Below, piece after piece: positions 31,874 to 40,857 of a stretch of 64,000 bases of DNA; the stretch's first letter is position 1, and each line of letters opens with the position of its first letter. The stretch is from assembly GCA_030616775.1 (NCBI GenBank), contig JAUWWQ010000005.1, forward strand, positions 1 through 64,000. The letters run 5' to 3'. The notes under the pieces are model-generated. The model worked only from the letters and a program-made list of their open reading frames with translations. It made no database searches and had not been told where the DNA came from. The stretch is from Planctomycetota bacterium. Lineage in GTDB: Bacteria; Planctomycetota; Phycisphaerae; UBA1845. The position numbers and the translations under genes are program-made.

Positions 31874-32326
31874 ATGATGGACATTGGAGAGATAACCAAG
31901 CTCGCCGGCAAGGACCAACGCCGCAAGCGTGTGGGGCGTGGTCGCGGCTCCGGTCACGGTAAGACCTGTGGTCGCGGGCATAAAGGCGCCGGCCAGCGAT
32001 CAGGCTGGCGCCAACGAGGGATGCAGGAAGGCGGGCAAATGCCGACCTTCCGGCGGATGCCCAAGCGGGGCTTCAGCAACGTCAGGTTCGCGACACGTTA
32101 TAATATCGTCAATATCGGTTCGCTGGAATCGCGTTTTGAAGCCGGTGCTCATGTGACATCCCAGGCTCTTTTGAAGGCAAGTTTGATCCGACACATGCGT
32201 TACCCCGTGAAAGTGTTGGGCGATGGGGCATTGACAAAGAAGCTGATCGTGGATGGGGCCAAGTTCAGCAAATCGGCGATGGAGAAGATCGAAGCGGCTG
32301 GCGGCGAGGCCAGGATCGTTCAGTGA
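31874..32326 (+). CDS. rplO: 50S ribosomal protein L15
   Basis: A 150-residue assembly protein. The Gly/Arg-rich N-terminal tail RRKRVGRGRGSGHGKTCGRG and HKGAGQRSGWRQRG, then GGQMPTFRRMPKRGFSN, are diagnostic. It begins 7 bases after rpsE with no L30 gene between. Start ATG 31874 or the next codon. Confidence 0.97.
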   Translation: MMDIGEITKLAGKDQRRKRVGRGRGSGHGKTCGRGHKGAGQRSGWRQRGMQEGGQMPTFRRMPKRGFSNVRFATRYNIVNIGSLESRFEAGAHVTSQALLKASLIRHMRYPVKVLGDGALTKKLIVDGAKFSKSAMEKIEAAGGEARIVQ

Positions 32327-32385
32327 CGCCCCCACTGCAACGTATGCCGAAGGATCAAAGGGCGGTACGGACTGACTAAAAAGGT

Positions 32386-33765
32386 ATGTTCGGAACGTTT
32401 TTGAACATATTCAAGATTCCGGAACTGCGGAACAAGGTTCTGTTCACGCTCGGGATGTTGGCCATATACCGAATCGGGTTTGGTGTGCCGGTCCCCGGTG
32501 TGGACCAGGAACAGATGGCCCGTGGTTTCGGGGGTGGCGGGGCCGGCGGACTTGCCGATCTGTTCGACTATTTCCAACTGTTTACCGGCGGCAACCTGCG
32601 GCAGAGCACGATCTTCGGGCTGGGGATCATGCCATATATCTCGGCCTCGATCATCTTTCAGCTCTTAGTCACCGTCGTTCCCGCATTAGAGAAGCTACAG
32701 CAGGAAGGTGAGACCGGCCGCAGAAAGATTCAGGAATACACCCGCTATGCCACAGTGGGGCTGTGTGTGATTAACGCCGCGGTCTGGATGAAGTACCTGG
32801 CCAATCAAGGATTCATCTTCCCGCATTACACGGGCCGGTTCCTGGGTATGTCGTTCAGTTACATGTTGATGTCACTGACCATCCTGACCACCGGAACGGT
32901 GTTTTTGATGTGGTTGGGTGAGCAGATCGATGAATACGGAATCGGGAACGGTATCTCGTTGATCATCATGGCCGGGATCGTTGTGCGCATGCCGGCGGCC
33001 GGGATTTACGTGTGGCAACACATGAGCCTGAAAGGCACGGCCGAGGCGGGTGAGATGGACGTCCCCAAGATTGCGCTGTTGGTCGTATTATTTGTGGTTG
33101 TCGTTGCCGGTGCTATTTTGATCACCCAAGCTCAGCGACGAATTCCAATCCAGCAGGCCAAGCAGACCCGCGGGCGTAGGGTTTATGGCGGCCAGCGACA
33201 TTACCTCCCGCTGCGCGTCAACCACGGCGGCGTGATGCCGATCATCTTTGCAAGCTCGATGCTGATATTCCCCGGAATCATTTTCGGCGCCCTCTACAGT
33301 TCCGGCTTTTGGCCGAACCGGTTTTGGGATTTCTGGAACACGGCGTTTCGTTCGGGCGAGTATATCTACATTATGACGTACATCGCCGCGGTCTATTTCT
33401 TCGCCTACTTCTGGACGACAGTGCAGTTTCGTCCCAAGGAGATGGCCAACAACCTGAGAGACTATGGTAGCTTTATCCCGGGCCTGCGGCCGGGTAAGCG
33501 AACGGCGGATTACCTGGAGAGAGTAATGGGCCGCATCACCTATGTGGGTGCAGGGTTTCTGGCGATCATCGCGATCATCCCGACGCTGGTGGCCCAGTCC
33601 CTGCAGATTCCATTTATGGTGTCGGCCTTCCTGGGCGGGACCGGCCTGCTGATTGTGGTCAGCGTGACGTTGGACTTGGTCCAGCGGATCGAGGCCAACC
33701 TGATCATGCGTAACTACAGGGGTTTCCTTGGTACCGAGGGGCCCATCAAGGGTTCACGGGGCTGA
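32386..33765 (+). CDS. secY: Preprotein translocase subunit SecY
   Basis: A 459-residue channel subunit with about ten membrane helices. Visible landmarks: IPELRNKVLFTLGMLAIYRI, GLGIMPYISASIIFQLLV (helix 2), DEYGIGNGISLIIMAGIV, LRVNHGGVMPIIFASSMLIF and the C-terminal loop FWTTVQFRPKEMANNLRDYG. It is intact. Its normal neighbour adk is missing downstream. Confidence 0.99.
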   Translation: MFGTFLNIFKIPELRNKVLFTLGMLAIYRIGFGVPVPGVDQEQMARGFGGGGAGGLADLFDYFQLFTGGNLRQSTIFGLGIMPYISASIIFQLLVTVVPALEKLQQEGETGRRKIQEYTRYATVGLCVINAAVWMKYLANQGFIFPHYTGRFLGMSFSYMLMSLTILTTGTVFLMWLGEQIDEYGIGNGISLIIMAGIVVRMPAAGIYVWQHMSLKGTAEAGEMDVPKIALLVVLFVVVVAGAILITQAQRRIPIQQAKQTRGRRVYGGQRHYLPLRVNHGGVMPIIFASSMLIFPGIIFGALYSSGFWPNRFWDFWNTAFRSGEYIYIMTYIAAVYFFAYFWTTVQFRPKEMANNLRDYGSFIPGLRPGKRTADYLERVMGRITYVGAGFLAIIAIIPTLVAQSLQIPFMVSAFLGGTGLLIVVSVTLDLVQRIEANLIMRNYRGFLGTEGPIKGSRG

Positions 33766-33882
33766 CATGAGCCGGTTACCGGGTCGCTACCGGTGGATGG
33801 TGAAGTGTTGTTCGACAGGCAGTGCGATGTTAACAGGATGTCTCGATCACGGCGACCGGGTCGTCGAGAGAGAGCACCACGC

Positions 33883-34677
33883 GTGACGCGAGCCGGAGGG
33901 ATCATCTTAAAAAGCGCTCGAGAGATCGAGCTGATCCGTGCAGCCGGCCGGGTCGTGCATGGTGTGCTCAATCAGACCCGGGAGCTCGCCCGACCGGGCG
34001 TTCCGACGGCCGAGTTGAACGCCGCAGCGGAGGAACTGATCAAAGAGGCCGGTGGTGTCCCCCTTTTTAAGGGGGTCAGGAATCCGCAGGCCAAGTACCC
34101 TTTTCCGGCGGCGCTGTGCACGAGTATCAACGAGGAACTCGTTCACGGGATCCCCGGCGACCGTCGTTTGGTGGAAGGAGACGTTCTGAGCGTTGACTGT
34201 GGTGTTCGCCTGGCGGGCTACTGCGGTGACTCGGCCACGACAATCGCGATCGGAACCGTCTCGACCGAGGCACAGCACTTGCTCGATGTGACCTACCGGG
34301 CGTTGGAAGTGGCGATCGAGGAGATTTGCCCCGGTCGTATGTGGAGTGAGGTTGCGAGGAAGATTCAGGTGCTGGTGGAAAGCGAGAAGCTGTCGGTCGT
34401 ACGTGATTTCGTGGGTCACGGTGTCGGGCGGGAGATGCATGAGGAGCCGAAGGTTCCCAACTATTGGAGCGACAAGCAGCAACCGCTGGATTTCGAGCTG
34501 GTACCGAGGATGGTGCTGGCCGTTGAACCGATGGTGAATCTCGGTACCCATTTGGTGGGTTACGGAGACGACAGCGGGTGGGTCGTGGTCACGCGGGATC
34601 GCAAGTATGCCGCCCATTTCGAGCACACGCTGGCAGTGACCGACACTGGGGTGGATGTGCTGACGGACGGGAGATAG
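33883..34677 (+). CDS. map: Type I methionine aminopeptidase
   Basis: A 264-residue cytoplasmic metalloprotease that removes N-terminal Met. All five metal ligands are visible: Asp in VDCGV, Asp in YCGDSATT, His in GHGVGREMHEEP, Glu in AVEPMV and Glu in HFEHTLAVT. GTG 33883 is chosen because GAGAGA lies about 9 bases upstream and the protein then starts at the usual point; ATG 33838 is possible. It lies directly between secY and rpmJ. Confidence 0.97.
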   Translation: MTRAGGIILKSAREIELIRAAGRVVHGVLNQTRELARPGVPTAELNAAAEELIKEAGGVPLFKGVRNPQAKYPFPAALCTSINEELVHGIPGDRRLVEGDVLSVDCGVRLAGYCGDSATTIAIGTVSTEAQHLLDVTYRALEVAIEEICPGRMWSEVARKIQVLVESEKLSVVRDFVGHGVGREMHEEPKVPNYWSDKQQPLDFELVPRMVLAVEPMVNLGTHLVGYGDDSGWVVVTRDRKYAAHFEHTLAVTDTGVDVLTDGR

Positions 34678-34725
34678 GATCAGCGAGGCGCGGGCGCCTG
34701 GCCCATTTGTGAGAGTTGACGGGCG

Positions 34726-34839
34726 ATGAAAGTCAGAGCAAGCGTGCGGCGCATTTGCGAGAACTGCAAGATAGTCAAGCGCAGGGGGATCGTTCGTGTA
34801 ATCTGTACGAATCCCCGTCACAAGCAGCGTCAAGGGTAA
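34726..34839 (+). CDS. rpmJ: 50S ribosomal protein L36
   Basis: A 37-residue zinc-ribbon protein ([20 protein letters not shown], then [17 protein letters not shown]). The three Cys and one His of the zinc-binding form are all present. It usually follows infA, which is absent here. GTG of rpsM begins 11 bases downstream. Confidence 0.98.
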   Translation: MKVRASVRRICENCKIVKRRGIVRVICTNPRHKQRQG

Positions 34840-34850
34840 GGAGAGCTTAA

Positions 34851-35234
34851 GTGCCACGTGTCGCTGGTGTCGATATCCCGGGCAACAAGCGGGTCGAGTT
34901 TGCACTGCGTTACATCCACGGGATCGGACCGAAGCTCGTTTTGGATGTCTTGAAAGAGGCCCAGGTCGAGGTGGGTATCAAGGCTAAGGATCTCACCGAG
35001 GAGGAAGGCGCCCGCATCGGTAGCGTGATCGACCGGAACTATCAGGTCGAAGGTCGGCTTCGACGGATGGTCCAGTCGAACATCGCCCGTTTGAAGGACA
35101 TCAGGTGTTATCGCGGTATCCGCCACCGGATGCACTTGCCCGTGCGAGGTCAGCGGACGCGGACCAATGCGCGAACGCGCAAGGGGCCGCGGAAGACCGT
35201 GGCCGGTAAGAAGGGCGTGAAGGAGATCCGTTAG
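34851..35234 (+). CDS. rpsM: 30S ribosomal protein S13
   Basis: A 127-residue head protein that contacts the P-site tRNA and L5. It begins with [20 protein letters not shown] and ends [20 protein letters not shown] then [12 protein letters not shown] start with GGAGAG upstream. First gene of the alpha cluster. Confidence 0.98.
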   Translation: MPRVAGVDIPGNKRVEFALRYIHGIGPKLVLDVLKEAQVEVGIKAKDLTEEEGARIGSVIDRNYQVEGRLRRMVQSNIARLKDIRCYRGIRHRMHLPVRGQRTRTNARTRKGPRKTVAGKKGVKEIR

Positions 35235-35246
35235 TGGGAGTAAGTC

Positions 35247-35630
35247 GTGGCTAAACGAGCTGGCAAGCGTCGGGTTCGTCGTAGCGTTGCCCGCGGCATC
35301 GCGTATATCAAGGCGACGTTCAACAATACCCTGGTCACCATCACGGACATGAACGGCGATGTGCTTTGTCGGGCGTCTGCGGGGACTGTGGGCTTCAAAG
35401 GAACTCGGAAGAGTACCCCGTTTGCCGCACAGCGTGCTGTGGAGCAGATAGCCCACGCGGCTAGGAGGTTCGGGCTTATAGAGGTGGAAGTGAGGGTAAA
35501 GGGGCCGGGCACCGGGCGTGACGCGGCGATTACGGCGCTGCAGAGCTCGGGTCTGCGAATCTACTCGATTGAAGATGTGACACCGCTACCGCATAACGGG
35601 TGTCGTCCCAAGAAGCGGCGGCGGGTCTAG
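35247..35630 (+). CDS. rpsK: 30S ribosomal protein S11
   Basis: A 127-residue platform protein. Blocks: [54 protein letters not shown] and the C-terminal [18 protein letters not shown] start 12 bases after rpsM. Confidence 0.98.
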   Translation: MAKRAGKRRVRRSVARGIAYIKATFNNTLVTITDMNGDVLCRASAGTVGFKGTRKSTPFAAQRAVEQIAHAARRFGLIEVEVRVKGPGTGRDAAITALQSSGLRIYSIEDVTPLPHNGCRPKKRRRV

Positions 35631-35719
35631 CAGAGGAAATGTTTTAGTGAATGGTCCGGGCGAGCAGGTGGCTTGATCGCCTGTTCCAGACCTGTGCGTG
35701 GAATACAGCGGATACGATC

Positions 35720-36349
35720 ATGGGACGTTATCTCGGACCGGTTTGCCGTCTTTGTCGTCGTGAAGCTATAAAGCTGATGCTCAAGGGTGCGCGCTGCGAG
35801 ACGGCGAAGTGCGCCATGGAGCGTCAGTGGCGCGCCCACCCCCCGGGGGCGCACTCGTGGCGTCGGCGGAAGCCGGGTGACTACGGCATACGTCTGCGTG
35901 AAAAGCAGAAAGTCAAAAGGTATTACGGCGTGTTCGAACGCCAGTTTATGATTTACTTTCGGACTGCGGAGCGCATGAGAGGCAACACCGGTGAGGCCCT
36001 GCTTAGTTTGCTGGAGCGCCGTCTCGACAACGTTGTCTGGAAGCTCGGCTTCGCTCCGTCCCATCGTGCGGGGCGAGCCGCAATCGTCCACGGCCACGTT
36101 TACATAAACGGTCGTCGGCTGAACCGTCCCGGCTATCTCGTGAAAAAGAGCGATCGAATCAGCGTGAAACCGTCGGAACGGAGCCAGAAATTCATTCGCC
36201 AGACTCTAGGTGACGGCGGTCCTTCAGTACAGTCGTGGCTGCAACTGGATGCCCAGAATCTCGAGGGCGTTGTAGCGGCAATGCCCTCGCGCGAGGACGT
36301 CCAGATTCCGGTAGAAGAGCAATTGATTATCGAGATGTGTAGTCGCTAG
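35720..36349 (+). CDS. rpsD: 30S ribosomal protein S4
   Basis: A 209-residue assembly-initiator protein. It starts MGRYLGPVCRLCRREAIKLM and continues KGARCETAKCAMER, giving the four Cys of the zinc-binding form. An S4 domain (ERRLDNVVWKLGFAPSHRAG) follows, then VHGHVYINGRRLNRPGYLVK. An ATG 23 codons upstream is in frame but gives untypical sequence. Confidence 0.98.
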   Translation: MGRYLGPVCRLCRREAIKLMLKGARCETAKCAMERQWRAHPPGAHSWRRRKPGDYGIRLREKQKVKRYYGVFERQFMIYFRTAERMRGNTGEALLSLLERRLDNVVWKLGFAPSHRAGRAAIVHGHVYINGRRLNRPGYLVKKSDRISVKPSERSQKFIRQTLGDGGPSVQSWLQLDAQNLEGVVAAMPSREDVQIPVEEQLIIEMCSR

Positions 36350-36426
36350 CGTTGCGCTTTTAGTGTTAGCCCCGGGCGGAGTGACGCCCGTTCCGTTCCC
36401 GCTGAACCCGGTTGGAGGTTATCCCC

Positions 36427-37548
36427 ATGCGAATCAGGTGGCGAGGATTCGAGTTACCAAGCCGCGTCGTTCGCGACGAGGCCGTCAGCACCGGCTCTTA
36501 CGGGCGGTTTGTAATCGAACCGTTTGAACAAGGCTTTGGGACGACGATCGGTAATTCGCTGCGGCGAGTTCTGTTGTCGAGCCTCGAAGGAGCGGCGGTC
36601 ACTACGGTGAAGATTGACGGCGTCTCGCATGAGTTCGCGAGCATCGACGGCGTGCTCGAGGATGTCACCGACATTCTGCTGAACATCAAGGGAATCGTGC
36701 TGAAGCTTGATGGCGCCGGCCCCCAAAAGATCTCCGTTCAACGTGAGACCGCTGGCGAGGTGCGGGCGGGGGATATGGCCGCCCATCCGGCTATTACCTT
36801 TGCCAATCCGGATCACTTAATCGCGACTCTCACAGCCGATGTGAATTTCCAAGTAGAAATGACTGTCGGGAAGGGACGCGGTTACGCGACCGCAAGCGAT
36901 AACCGGACGCCGGATCAGGAGCTTGGAGTGATTTCGGTGGACTCGATCTTTTCGCCGGTCCTGCGCGTCCGCTACCGGACCGAGGACATGCGCGTGGGGC
37001 AGCGGACAAACTACGATCGGCTGATCTTGGAGATATGGACGAACGGGACGGTGATCCCGGAAGACGCTCTCGTCGAAGCGGCGTTGATCCTGCGGAAGCA
37101 CCTGAATCCGTTTGTGGTGTGTCTCGAGCTGGGCAATCAGTTGGCTACGCCGTCGGAGCAACTGGCAGAGCCGAGTACCCACGAACAGTCCGGTCTCGGA
37201 GAGCTTCTGGAAAAGCCGGTTTCGATTCTGAGCCTCTCGGTTCGGGCAAGCAACTGTCTCGAAGCAGCTAAGATCACCACACTTCGTGAGCTGGCAGGTC
37301 GGACCGAGGCGGATTTGCTGCGTTTCCGCAGCTTCGGCAAGACGTCTCTGCACGAGGTGCACCGCAAGCTTTCGGAGATAGGCTTGTCGCTTGGGATGAA
37401 GATCGGCGAGGAGGGGCCAGACAGCAGCGCCGGGGCGGAGGGAGCAACGCCCGGCCCCACCGATGCGACGGCCTCCGACACTACCGATGGGTCTTCCTCA
37501 GTGCCTGCGGAGGCAGGACCGATGGAGGCCTTTACTATGGGCGACTAG
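36427..37548 (+). CDS. rpoA: DNA-directed RNA polymerase subunit alpha
   Basis: A 373-residue assembly platform for RNA polymerase. The N-terminal domain includes GRFVIEPFEQGFGTTIGNSL, RRVLLSSLEGAAVTTVKIDG and VLRVRYRTEDMRVGQRTNYD. The C-terminal domain includes SNCLEAAKITTLRELAGRTE, LLRFRSFGKTSLHEV and KLSEIGLSLGM. A tail of about 45 residues rich in Ala, Ser, Thr and acidic residues extends beyond the domain. GGAGG lies 8 bases before ATG 36427. Confidence 0.98.
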   Translation: MRIRWRGFELPSRVVRDEAVSTGSYGRFVIEPFEQGFGTTIGNSLRRVLLSSLEGAAVTTVKIDGVSHEFASIDGVLEDVTDILLNIKGIVLKLDGAGPQKISVQRETAGEVRAGDMAAHPAITFANPDHLIATLTADVNFQVEMTVGKGRGYATASDNRTPDQELGVISVDSIFSPVLRVRYRTEDMRVGQRTNYDRLILEIWTNGTVIPEDALVEAALILRKHLNPFVVCLELGNQLATPSEQLAEPSTHEQSGLGELLEKPVSILSLSVRASNCLEAAKITTLRELAGRTEADLLRFRSFGKTSLHEVHRKLSEIGLSLGMKIGEEGPDSSAGAEGATPGPTDATASDTTDGSSSVPAEAGPMEAFTMGD

Positions 37549-37614
37549 ACTGCGTGCCTTGGAGGGATGGGGGTCCAGCCGTGCGGCCTCGCGGGCAGAG
37601 CGTAAAGGATAACA

Positions 37615-38379
37615 ATGAGGCACCGTATTCATCACCGAAAACTCAATCGGACTTCCGAGCACCGTAAGGCGCTACTCCGGAACCTGTCTCAGAATCTGAT
37701 TGAGCACGGGCAGATCACCACCACGCTGCCCAAAGCCAAGGCCCTCCGCCCGTTTATCGAAAGGTTGGTGACGCTGGCGGTCGAGGCGAGAAAGCTGGCC
37801 GCGGCGAACGATACCGCCGGTGCTCTGGGAGCTCGCCGCACGATCCACAAGCTCCTTGGAGATCGGGGGCTGATCCCCAAAGACCACCGCGATTCCTATA
37901 CGGGTATGACGGACGCACATCGGGCCAAGACGACACGTATGCTCAGTGGCCGGCGGTACCGCACCGGCGAGCCTAAGGGCCGTCTGGCGTTTACGGCGGA
38001 GTCGGTCACCCACCGGTTGATCGAAACCGTCGCACCGCGCTACAAGGATCGACCGGGCGGGTATACCCGCTTGGTGCGATTGCCGAGCCGGCGGATCGGA
38101 GACTGCTCGCCCCTGGCCGTGCTTCAGTTGGTTGGCGACGAGGAGGCGCCCGTGTCGCTCACCAAGCCGGGCAGGTCGGCCCGGCGCCGTCGAGCCGATG
38201 CCCGATACTCCATGGCGGTGAAAGCCGCCAAGAGTTGGGCTAAGGAGGATCGCGCCATTGAAAGCGGTGTCGAGGCTCCGGCTGAAACGGAAGAAGAACC
38301 GCAGGATGTTGATAATAGCGAGCCACAAGGAGAGGGTGGTAACGTCGATTCCGGTGATGACCAGACGCCAGCGGGGTAG
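37615..38379 (+). CDS. rplQ: 50S ribosomal protein L17, extended
   Basis: The first 80 or so residues are typical L17 (MRHRIHHRKLNRTSEHRKAL, LRNLSQNLIEHGQITTTLPK, KAKALRPFIERLVTLA). The protein is 254 residues, about double the usual 116-130. About 40 extra residues split the core before RYKDRPGGYTRLVRLPSRRI. A C-terminal extension is first basic (GRSARRRRADARYS), then strongly acidic (ETEEEPQDVDNSEPQGEGGN). It is the last ribosomal protein gene of the cluster. Confidence 0.95.
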   Translation: MRHRIHHRKLNRTSEHRKALLRNLSQNLIEHGQITTTLPKAKALRPFIERLVTLAVEARKLAAANDTAGALGARRTIHKLLGDRGLIPKDHRDSYTGMTDAHRAKTTRMLSGRRYRTGEPKGRLAFTAESVTHRLIETVAPRYKDRPGGYTRLVRLPSRRIGDCSPLAVLQLVGDEEAPVSLTKPGRSARRRRADARYSMAVKAAKSWAKEDRAIESGVEAPAETEEEPQDVDNSEPQGEGGNVDSGDDQTPAG

Positions 38380-38404
38380 GTAATACTTGGCTAGGAAGGA
38401 TGTG

Positions 38405-38833
38405 ATGCCACGCGATTCCGATTGTGTCTTCTGCAAGATTGTCGCGGTGGAGCTTCCGGCCGCCGTGGTCTACGAGAATGAATCCATCATCGTGTTCCTC
38501 GACGTAAATCCGCTGGCCGAGGGTCATCTCCTTGTGATCCCGCGCGAACACTATTCCAGCATAGTGGACATGCCGCCTACACAGTGTAGCGCCCTCTTTT
38601 CCGCAGTCCCAACACTCGGCCGGGCGCTCATGAAGGTGACCGGAGCCGAGGGATTCAACGTGCTGTTGAATAACGGTCGAGCAGCAGGACAGGCCGTCTC
38701 GCACGTCCACTGCCATCTGGTCCCCCGAAAGACCACCGACGATCTGGGGTATCGCTGGAATGCCAAGAAGTATTCGCCGGGGCGGGATGCACAGCTAACT
38801 GCCGCTTACCATGAGGCGCTCGCTCAGCAATAA
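38405..38833 (+). CDS. HIT-family nucleotide-binding hydrolase
   Basis: A 142-residue cytoplasmic protein. It opens with the HIT/HINT zinc-like DCVFCKIVAVELPAAVVYEN and carries the histidine triad HVHCHLV near residue 108, the nucleotide phosphoramidase/Ap4A hydrolase active site. GHLLVIPREHY is also characteristic. ATG 38405 has AAGGA upstream. It follows rplQ by 25 bases and may be read through from the ribosomal cluster. Confidence 0.95.
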   Translation: MPRDSDCVFCKIVAVELPAAVVYENESIIVFLDVNPLAEGHLLVIPREHYSSIVDMPPTQCSALFSAVPTLGRALMKVTGAEGFNVLLNNGRAAGQAVSHVHCHLVPRKTTDDLGYRWNAKKYSPGRDAQLTAAYHEALAQQ

Positions 38834-38878
38834 CGGGGACTCGTCAGCGCCTCGTCTTTCGTCCTCTTCTTCAGGATC

Positions 38879-38903
38879 CCAACCGTTTTGAATCTACGGT
38901 TGG
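38879..38903. terminator. Bidirectional hairpin between convergent genes
   Basis: CCAACCGT (38879-38886) pairs perfectly with ACGGTTGG (38896-38903) around a 9-base loop. It lies between the ends of the rightward HIT gene and the leftward yjbQ gene. The T-run is weak on both sides, so efficiency is uncertain. Confidence 0.55.
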
Positions 38904-38939
38904 CTGATAGGTACACGTATCACGAGCCAGCGCCCACCG

Positions 38940-39362
38940 TTACTCTCCAATCACCTGCACGACGAACCGCCGCGATCGGGAGCGGGTGTCGAAGTCGATC
39001 AGGACGATCTGCTGCCAGGTCCCGAGCTGTAACCTCCGGTCGATGAACGGCACGGTCAGGCTCGGTCCAAGCAGGGATGCCCGGACGTGGGCATGGCCGT
39101 TGTCGTCGTGCCACGTCTGCTCATGCAAATACGTGGCGTTTTCCGGGGCGATGCCCTCGAAGGCGGTTTTCAGATCGCGCTTGACCAGGCCGGGTTCGAA
39201 TTCCGTTGTGGTCACTCCCGCCGTCGAGCCGATGACGAACACCGTAGCCGTCCCGTTTGTGATCTGCCCGGACTCGATGCATTGGGCAACCTGGTCGGTG
39301 ATGTTCACAACGTGGGTATTGCCCCGTGTTTTTGTCTCCATGTTATGCGATTGGACAGCCAT
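38940..39362 (-). CDS. yjbQ: YjbQ/UPF0047 family protein
   Basis: A 140-residue cytoplasmic protein of the YjbQ family, for which thiamine-phosphate synthase-like side activity has been reported but no settled role. Family blocks: RGNTHVVNITDQVAQCIESG, AGVTTTEFEPGLVKRDLKTA, DDNGHAHVRASLLGPSLTVP and GTWQQIVLIDFDTRSRSRRF. The start is uncertain: 39362 (MAVQSHN) is preferred; 39416 and 39341 are alternatives and none has a strong Shine-Dalgarno site. Confidence 0.88.
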   Translation of the reverse strand: MAVQSHNMETKTRGNTHVVNITDQVAQCIESGQITNGTATVFVIGSTAGVTTTEFEPGLVKRDLKTAFEGIAPENATYLHEQTWHDDNGHAHVRASLLGPSLTVPFIDRRLQLGTWQQIVLIDFDTRSRSRRFVVQVIGE

Positions 39363-39517
39363 GTCGTGGAGTTTAACGATGCCGGGCCAGGGAGCAACCA
39401 CCGCCGAATACAACAATGTGGCCGCGACGGCCCGACCGACCCTCGGCTGCCGAGCCGGAAATGAGGGCTCTCAAACCCCTGTTACAGCGGCCCGGTAAGC
39501 CTTAGCATATCGTCATC

Positions 39518-40669
39518 ATGCCTACGCTTGATTACAGGACAGCCGGTGAATCCCACGGTGAGGCGTTGATCACGGTCGTCGAAGGGATGCCCGCAGGCGT
39601 TATGGTCGACGTTGATTTCATCAACACTGAGCTCGCCCGACGACAGGGTGGTTATGGCCGCGGCGGCAGGATGAAGATCGAGCGCGATGCCGTCAACATC
39701 CTTTCCGGTGTTCGCCGCGGCGTCACGATCGGCTCACCTGTCGCGATGCAACTGATCAATAAAGACTATCGGATCGACGAGGCACCGCCGGTTCATCGTC
39801 CCCGGCCGGGACACGCCGACCTTGCCGGAAGTCTCAAGTGGCTAACCACCGATTGCCGGGCAACGCTCGAACGGGCGTCTGCCCGGGAGACGGCCTCACG
39901 CGTCGCCGCCGGAGCTTTGACACGATGTCTTCTTCGGGAGTTCTACATCGAGGTGATCGGGTACGTGGTGCGGATTCGAGATGTGGCCGCCTCGGCGATT
40001 CCGGACCCAGACCTCGGTGAGCTTCGCAAAGCCCGGGATGCCAACGAGGTGTATTGCCCCGACGCCTCGGCTGCCGAGCGGATGATCGAAGCAATACGCC
40101 GGGCTAAAGCCGACAAGGACACCGTGGGAGGCGTTGTGGAGGTGCAGGTTCAAGGCCACCCGCCGGGTTTGGGCAGTTGCATGCGTTGGCAGGACAAGCT
40201 TGATGGCCGGCTCATGCAGGCAGTCGGCTCGATCCAGGCTTTCAAGGCGGTTGAGATCGGCCTGGGGCTCGACGCGGCTGAGCGGCCTGGCAGTGAGGTT
40301 CACGACGAGATTGACTTCGACCCAGCGCGTCGCGACGCACCTCACTTGGGCTTCGTGCGGCGGTCCAACAACGCCGGCGGGCTCGAGGGTGGGATGACCA
40401 ACGGCCAGCCCATCGTGCTCCGCGCTGCAATGAAGCCCCTCAGCACGTTGGCCCGTGGGTCGGATAGTGTCAATCTCGAAACCAAGGTGTCCGAGCGATC
40501 GGACTATGAGCGAAGCGACGTCTGCTCGGTACCGGCGGCCAGCGTGGTGGCCGAGAACGTTGTCGCTTTTGAAATTGCCCGCGCATTTCTGGAGAAGTTC
40601 ACCGGCGATACGCTCCGCGAGGTCCGTGCCGCGTACAAATCCTACCTGGACATGGTGAGATCCCTCTAG
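39518..40669 (+). CDS. aroC: Chorismate synthase
   Basis: A 383-residue FMN-dependent enzyme that converts EPSP to chorismate, the last step of the shikimate pathway. Signatures: YRTAGESHGEALITVVEGMP, ELARRQGGYGRGGRMKIERD, HADLAGSLKW, RASARETASRVAAGALTR and SNNAGGLEGGMTNGQPIVLR. It is intact. It is divergent from yjbQ and not clustered with other aro genes in the window. Confidence 0.98.
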   Translation: MPTLDYRTAGESHGEALITVVEGMPAGVMVDVDFINTELARRQGGYGRGGRMKIERDAVNILSGVRRGVTIGSPVAMQLINKDYRIDEAPPVHRPRPGHADLAGSLKWLTTDCRATLERASARETASRVAAGALTRCLLREFYIEVIGYVVRIRDVAASAIPDPDLGELRKARDANEVYCPDASAAERMIEAIRRAKADKDTVGGVVEVQVQGHPPGLGSCMRWQDKLDGRLMQAVGSIQAFKAVEIGLGLDAAERPGSEVHDEIDFDPARRDAPHLGFVRRSNNAGGLEGGMTNGQPIVLRAAMKPLSTLARGSDSVNLETKVSERSDYERSDVCSVPAASVVAENVVAFEIARAFLEKFTGDTLREVRAAYKSYLDMVRSL

Positions 40670-40773
40670 GTTCAGCTCGCGATCCTGGAGATGAGGGACA
40701 TTGCACCTTCGAGGGTTTTGCGTTGGCGAAAATCCCAACGATAATAGCGGCGTAATGCCCGGAGTAGCTCGTC

Positions 40774-40857
40774 GCGGCTGTGGCGGAAATGGCAGACGCG
40801 CTAGATTTAGGATCTAGTGGCCGAAAGGCCGTGGAGGTTCGAATCCTCTCAGCCGCA
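40774..40857 (+). tRNA. tRNA-Leu (anticodon TAG)
   Basis: An 84-base class II tRNA: acceptor GCGGCTG pairs with CAGCCGC, discriminator A. The anticodon stem CTAGA/TCTAG closes the loop TTTAGGA with anticodon TAG. The variable arm is GGCCGAAAGGCC and the T-arm has GGTTCGAATCC. CCA is not encoded. Confidence 0.97.
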
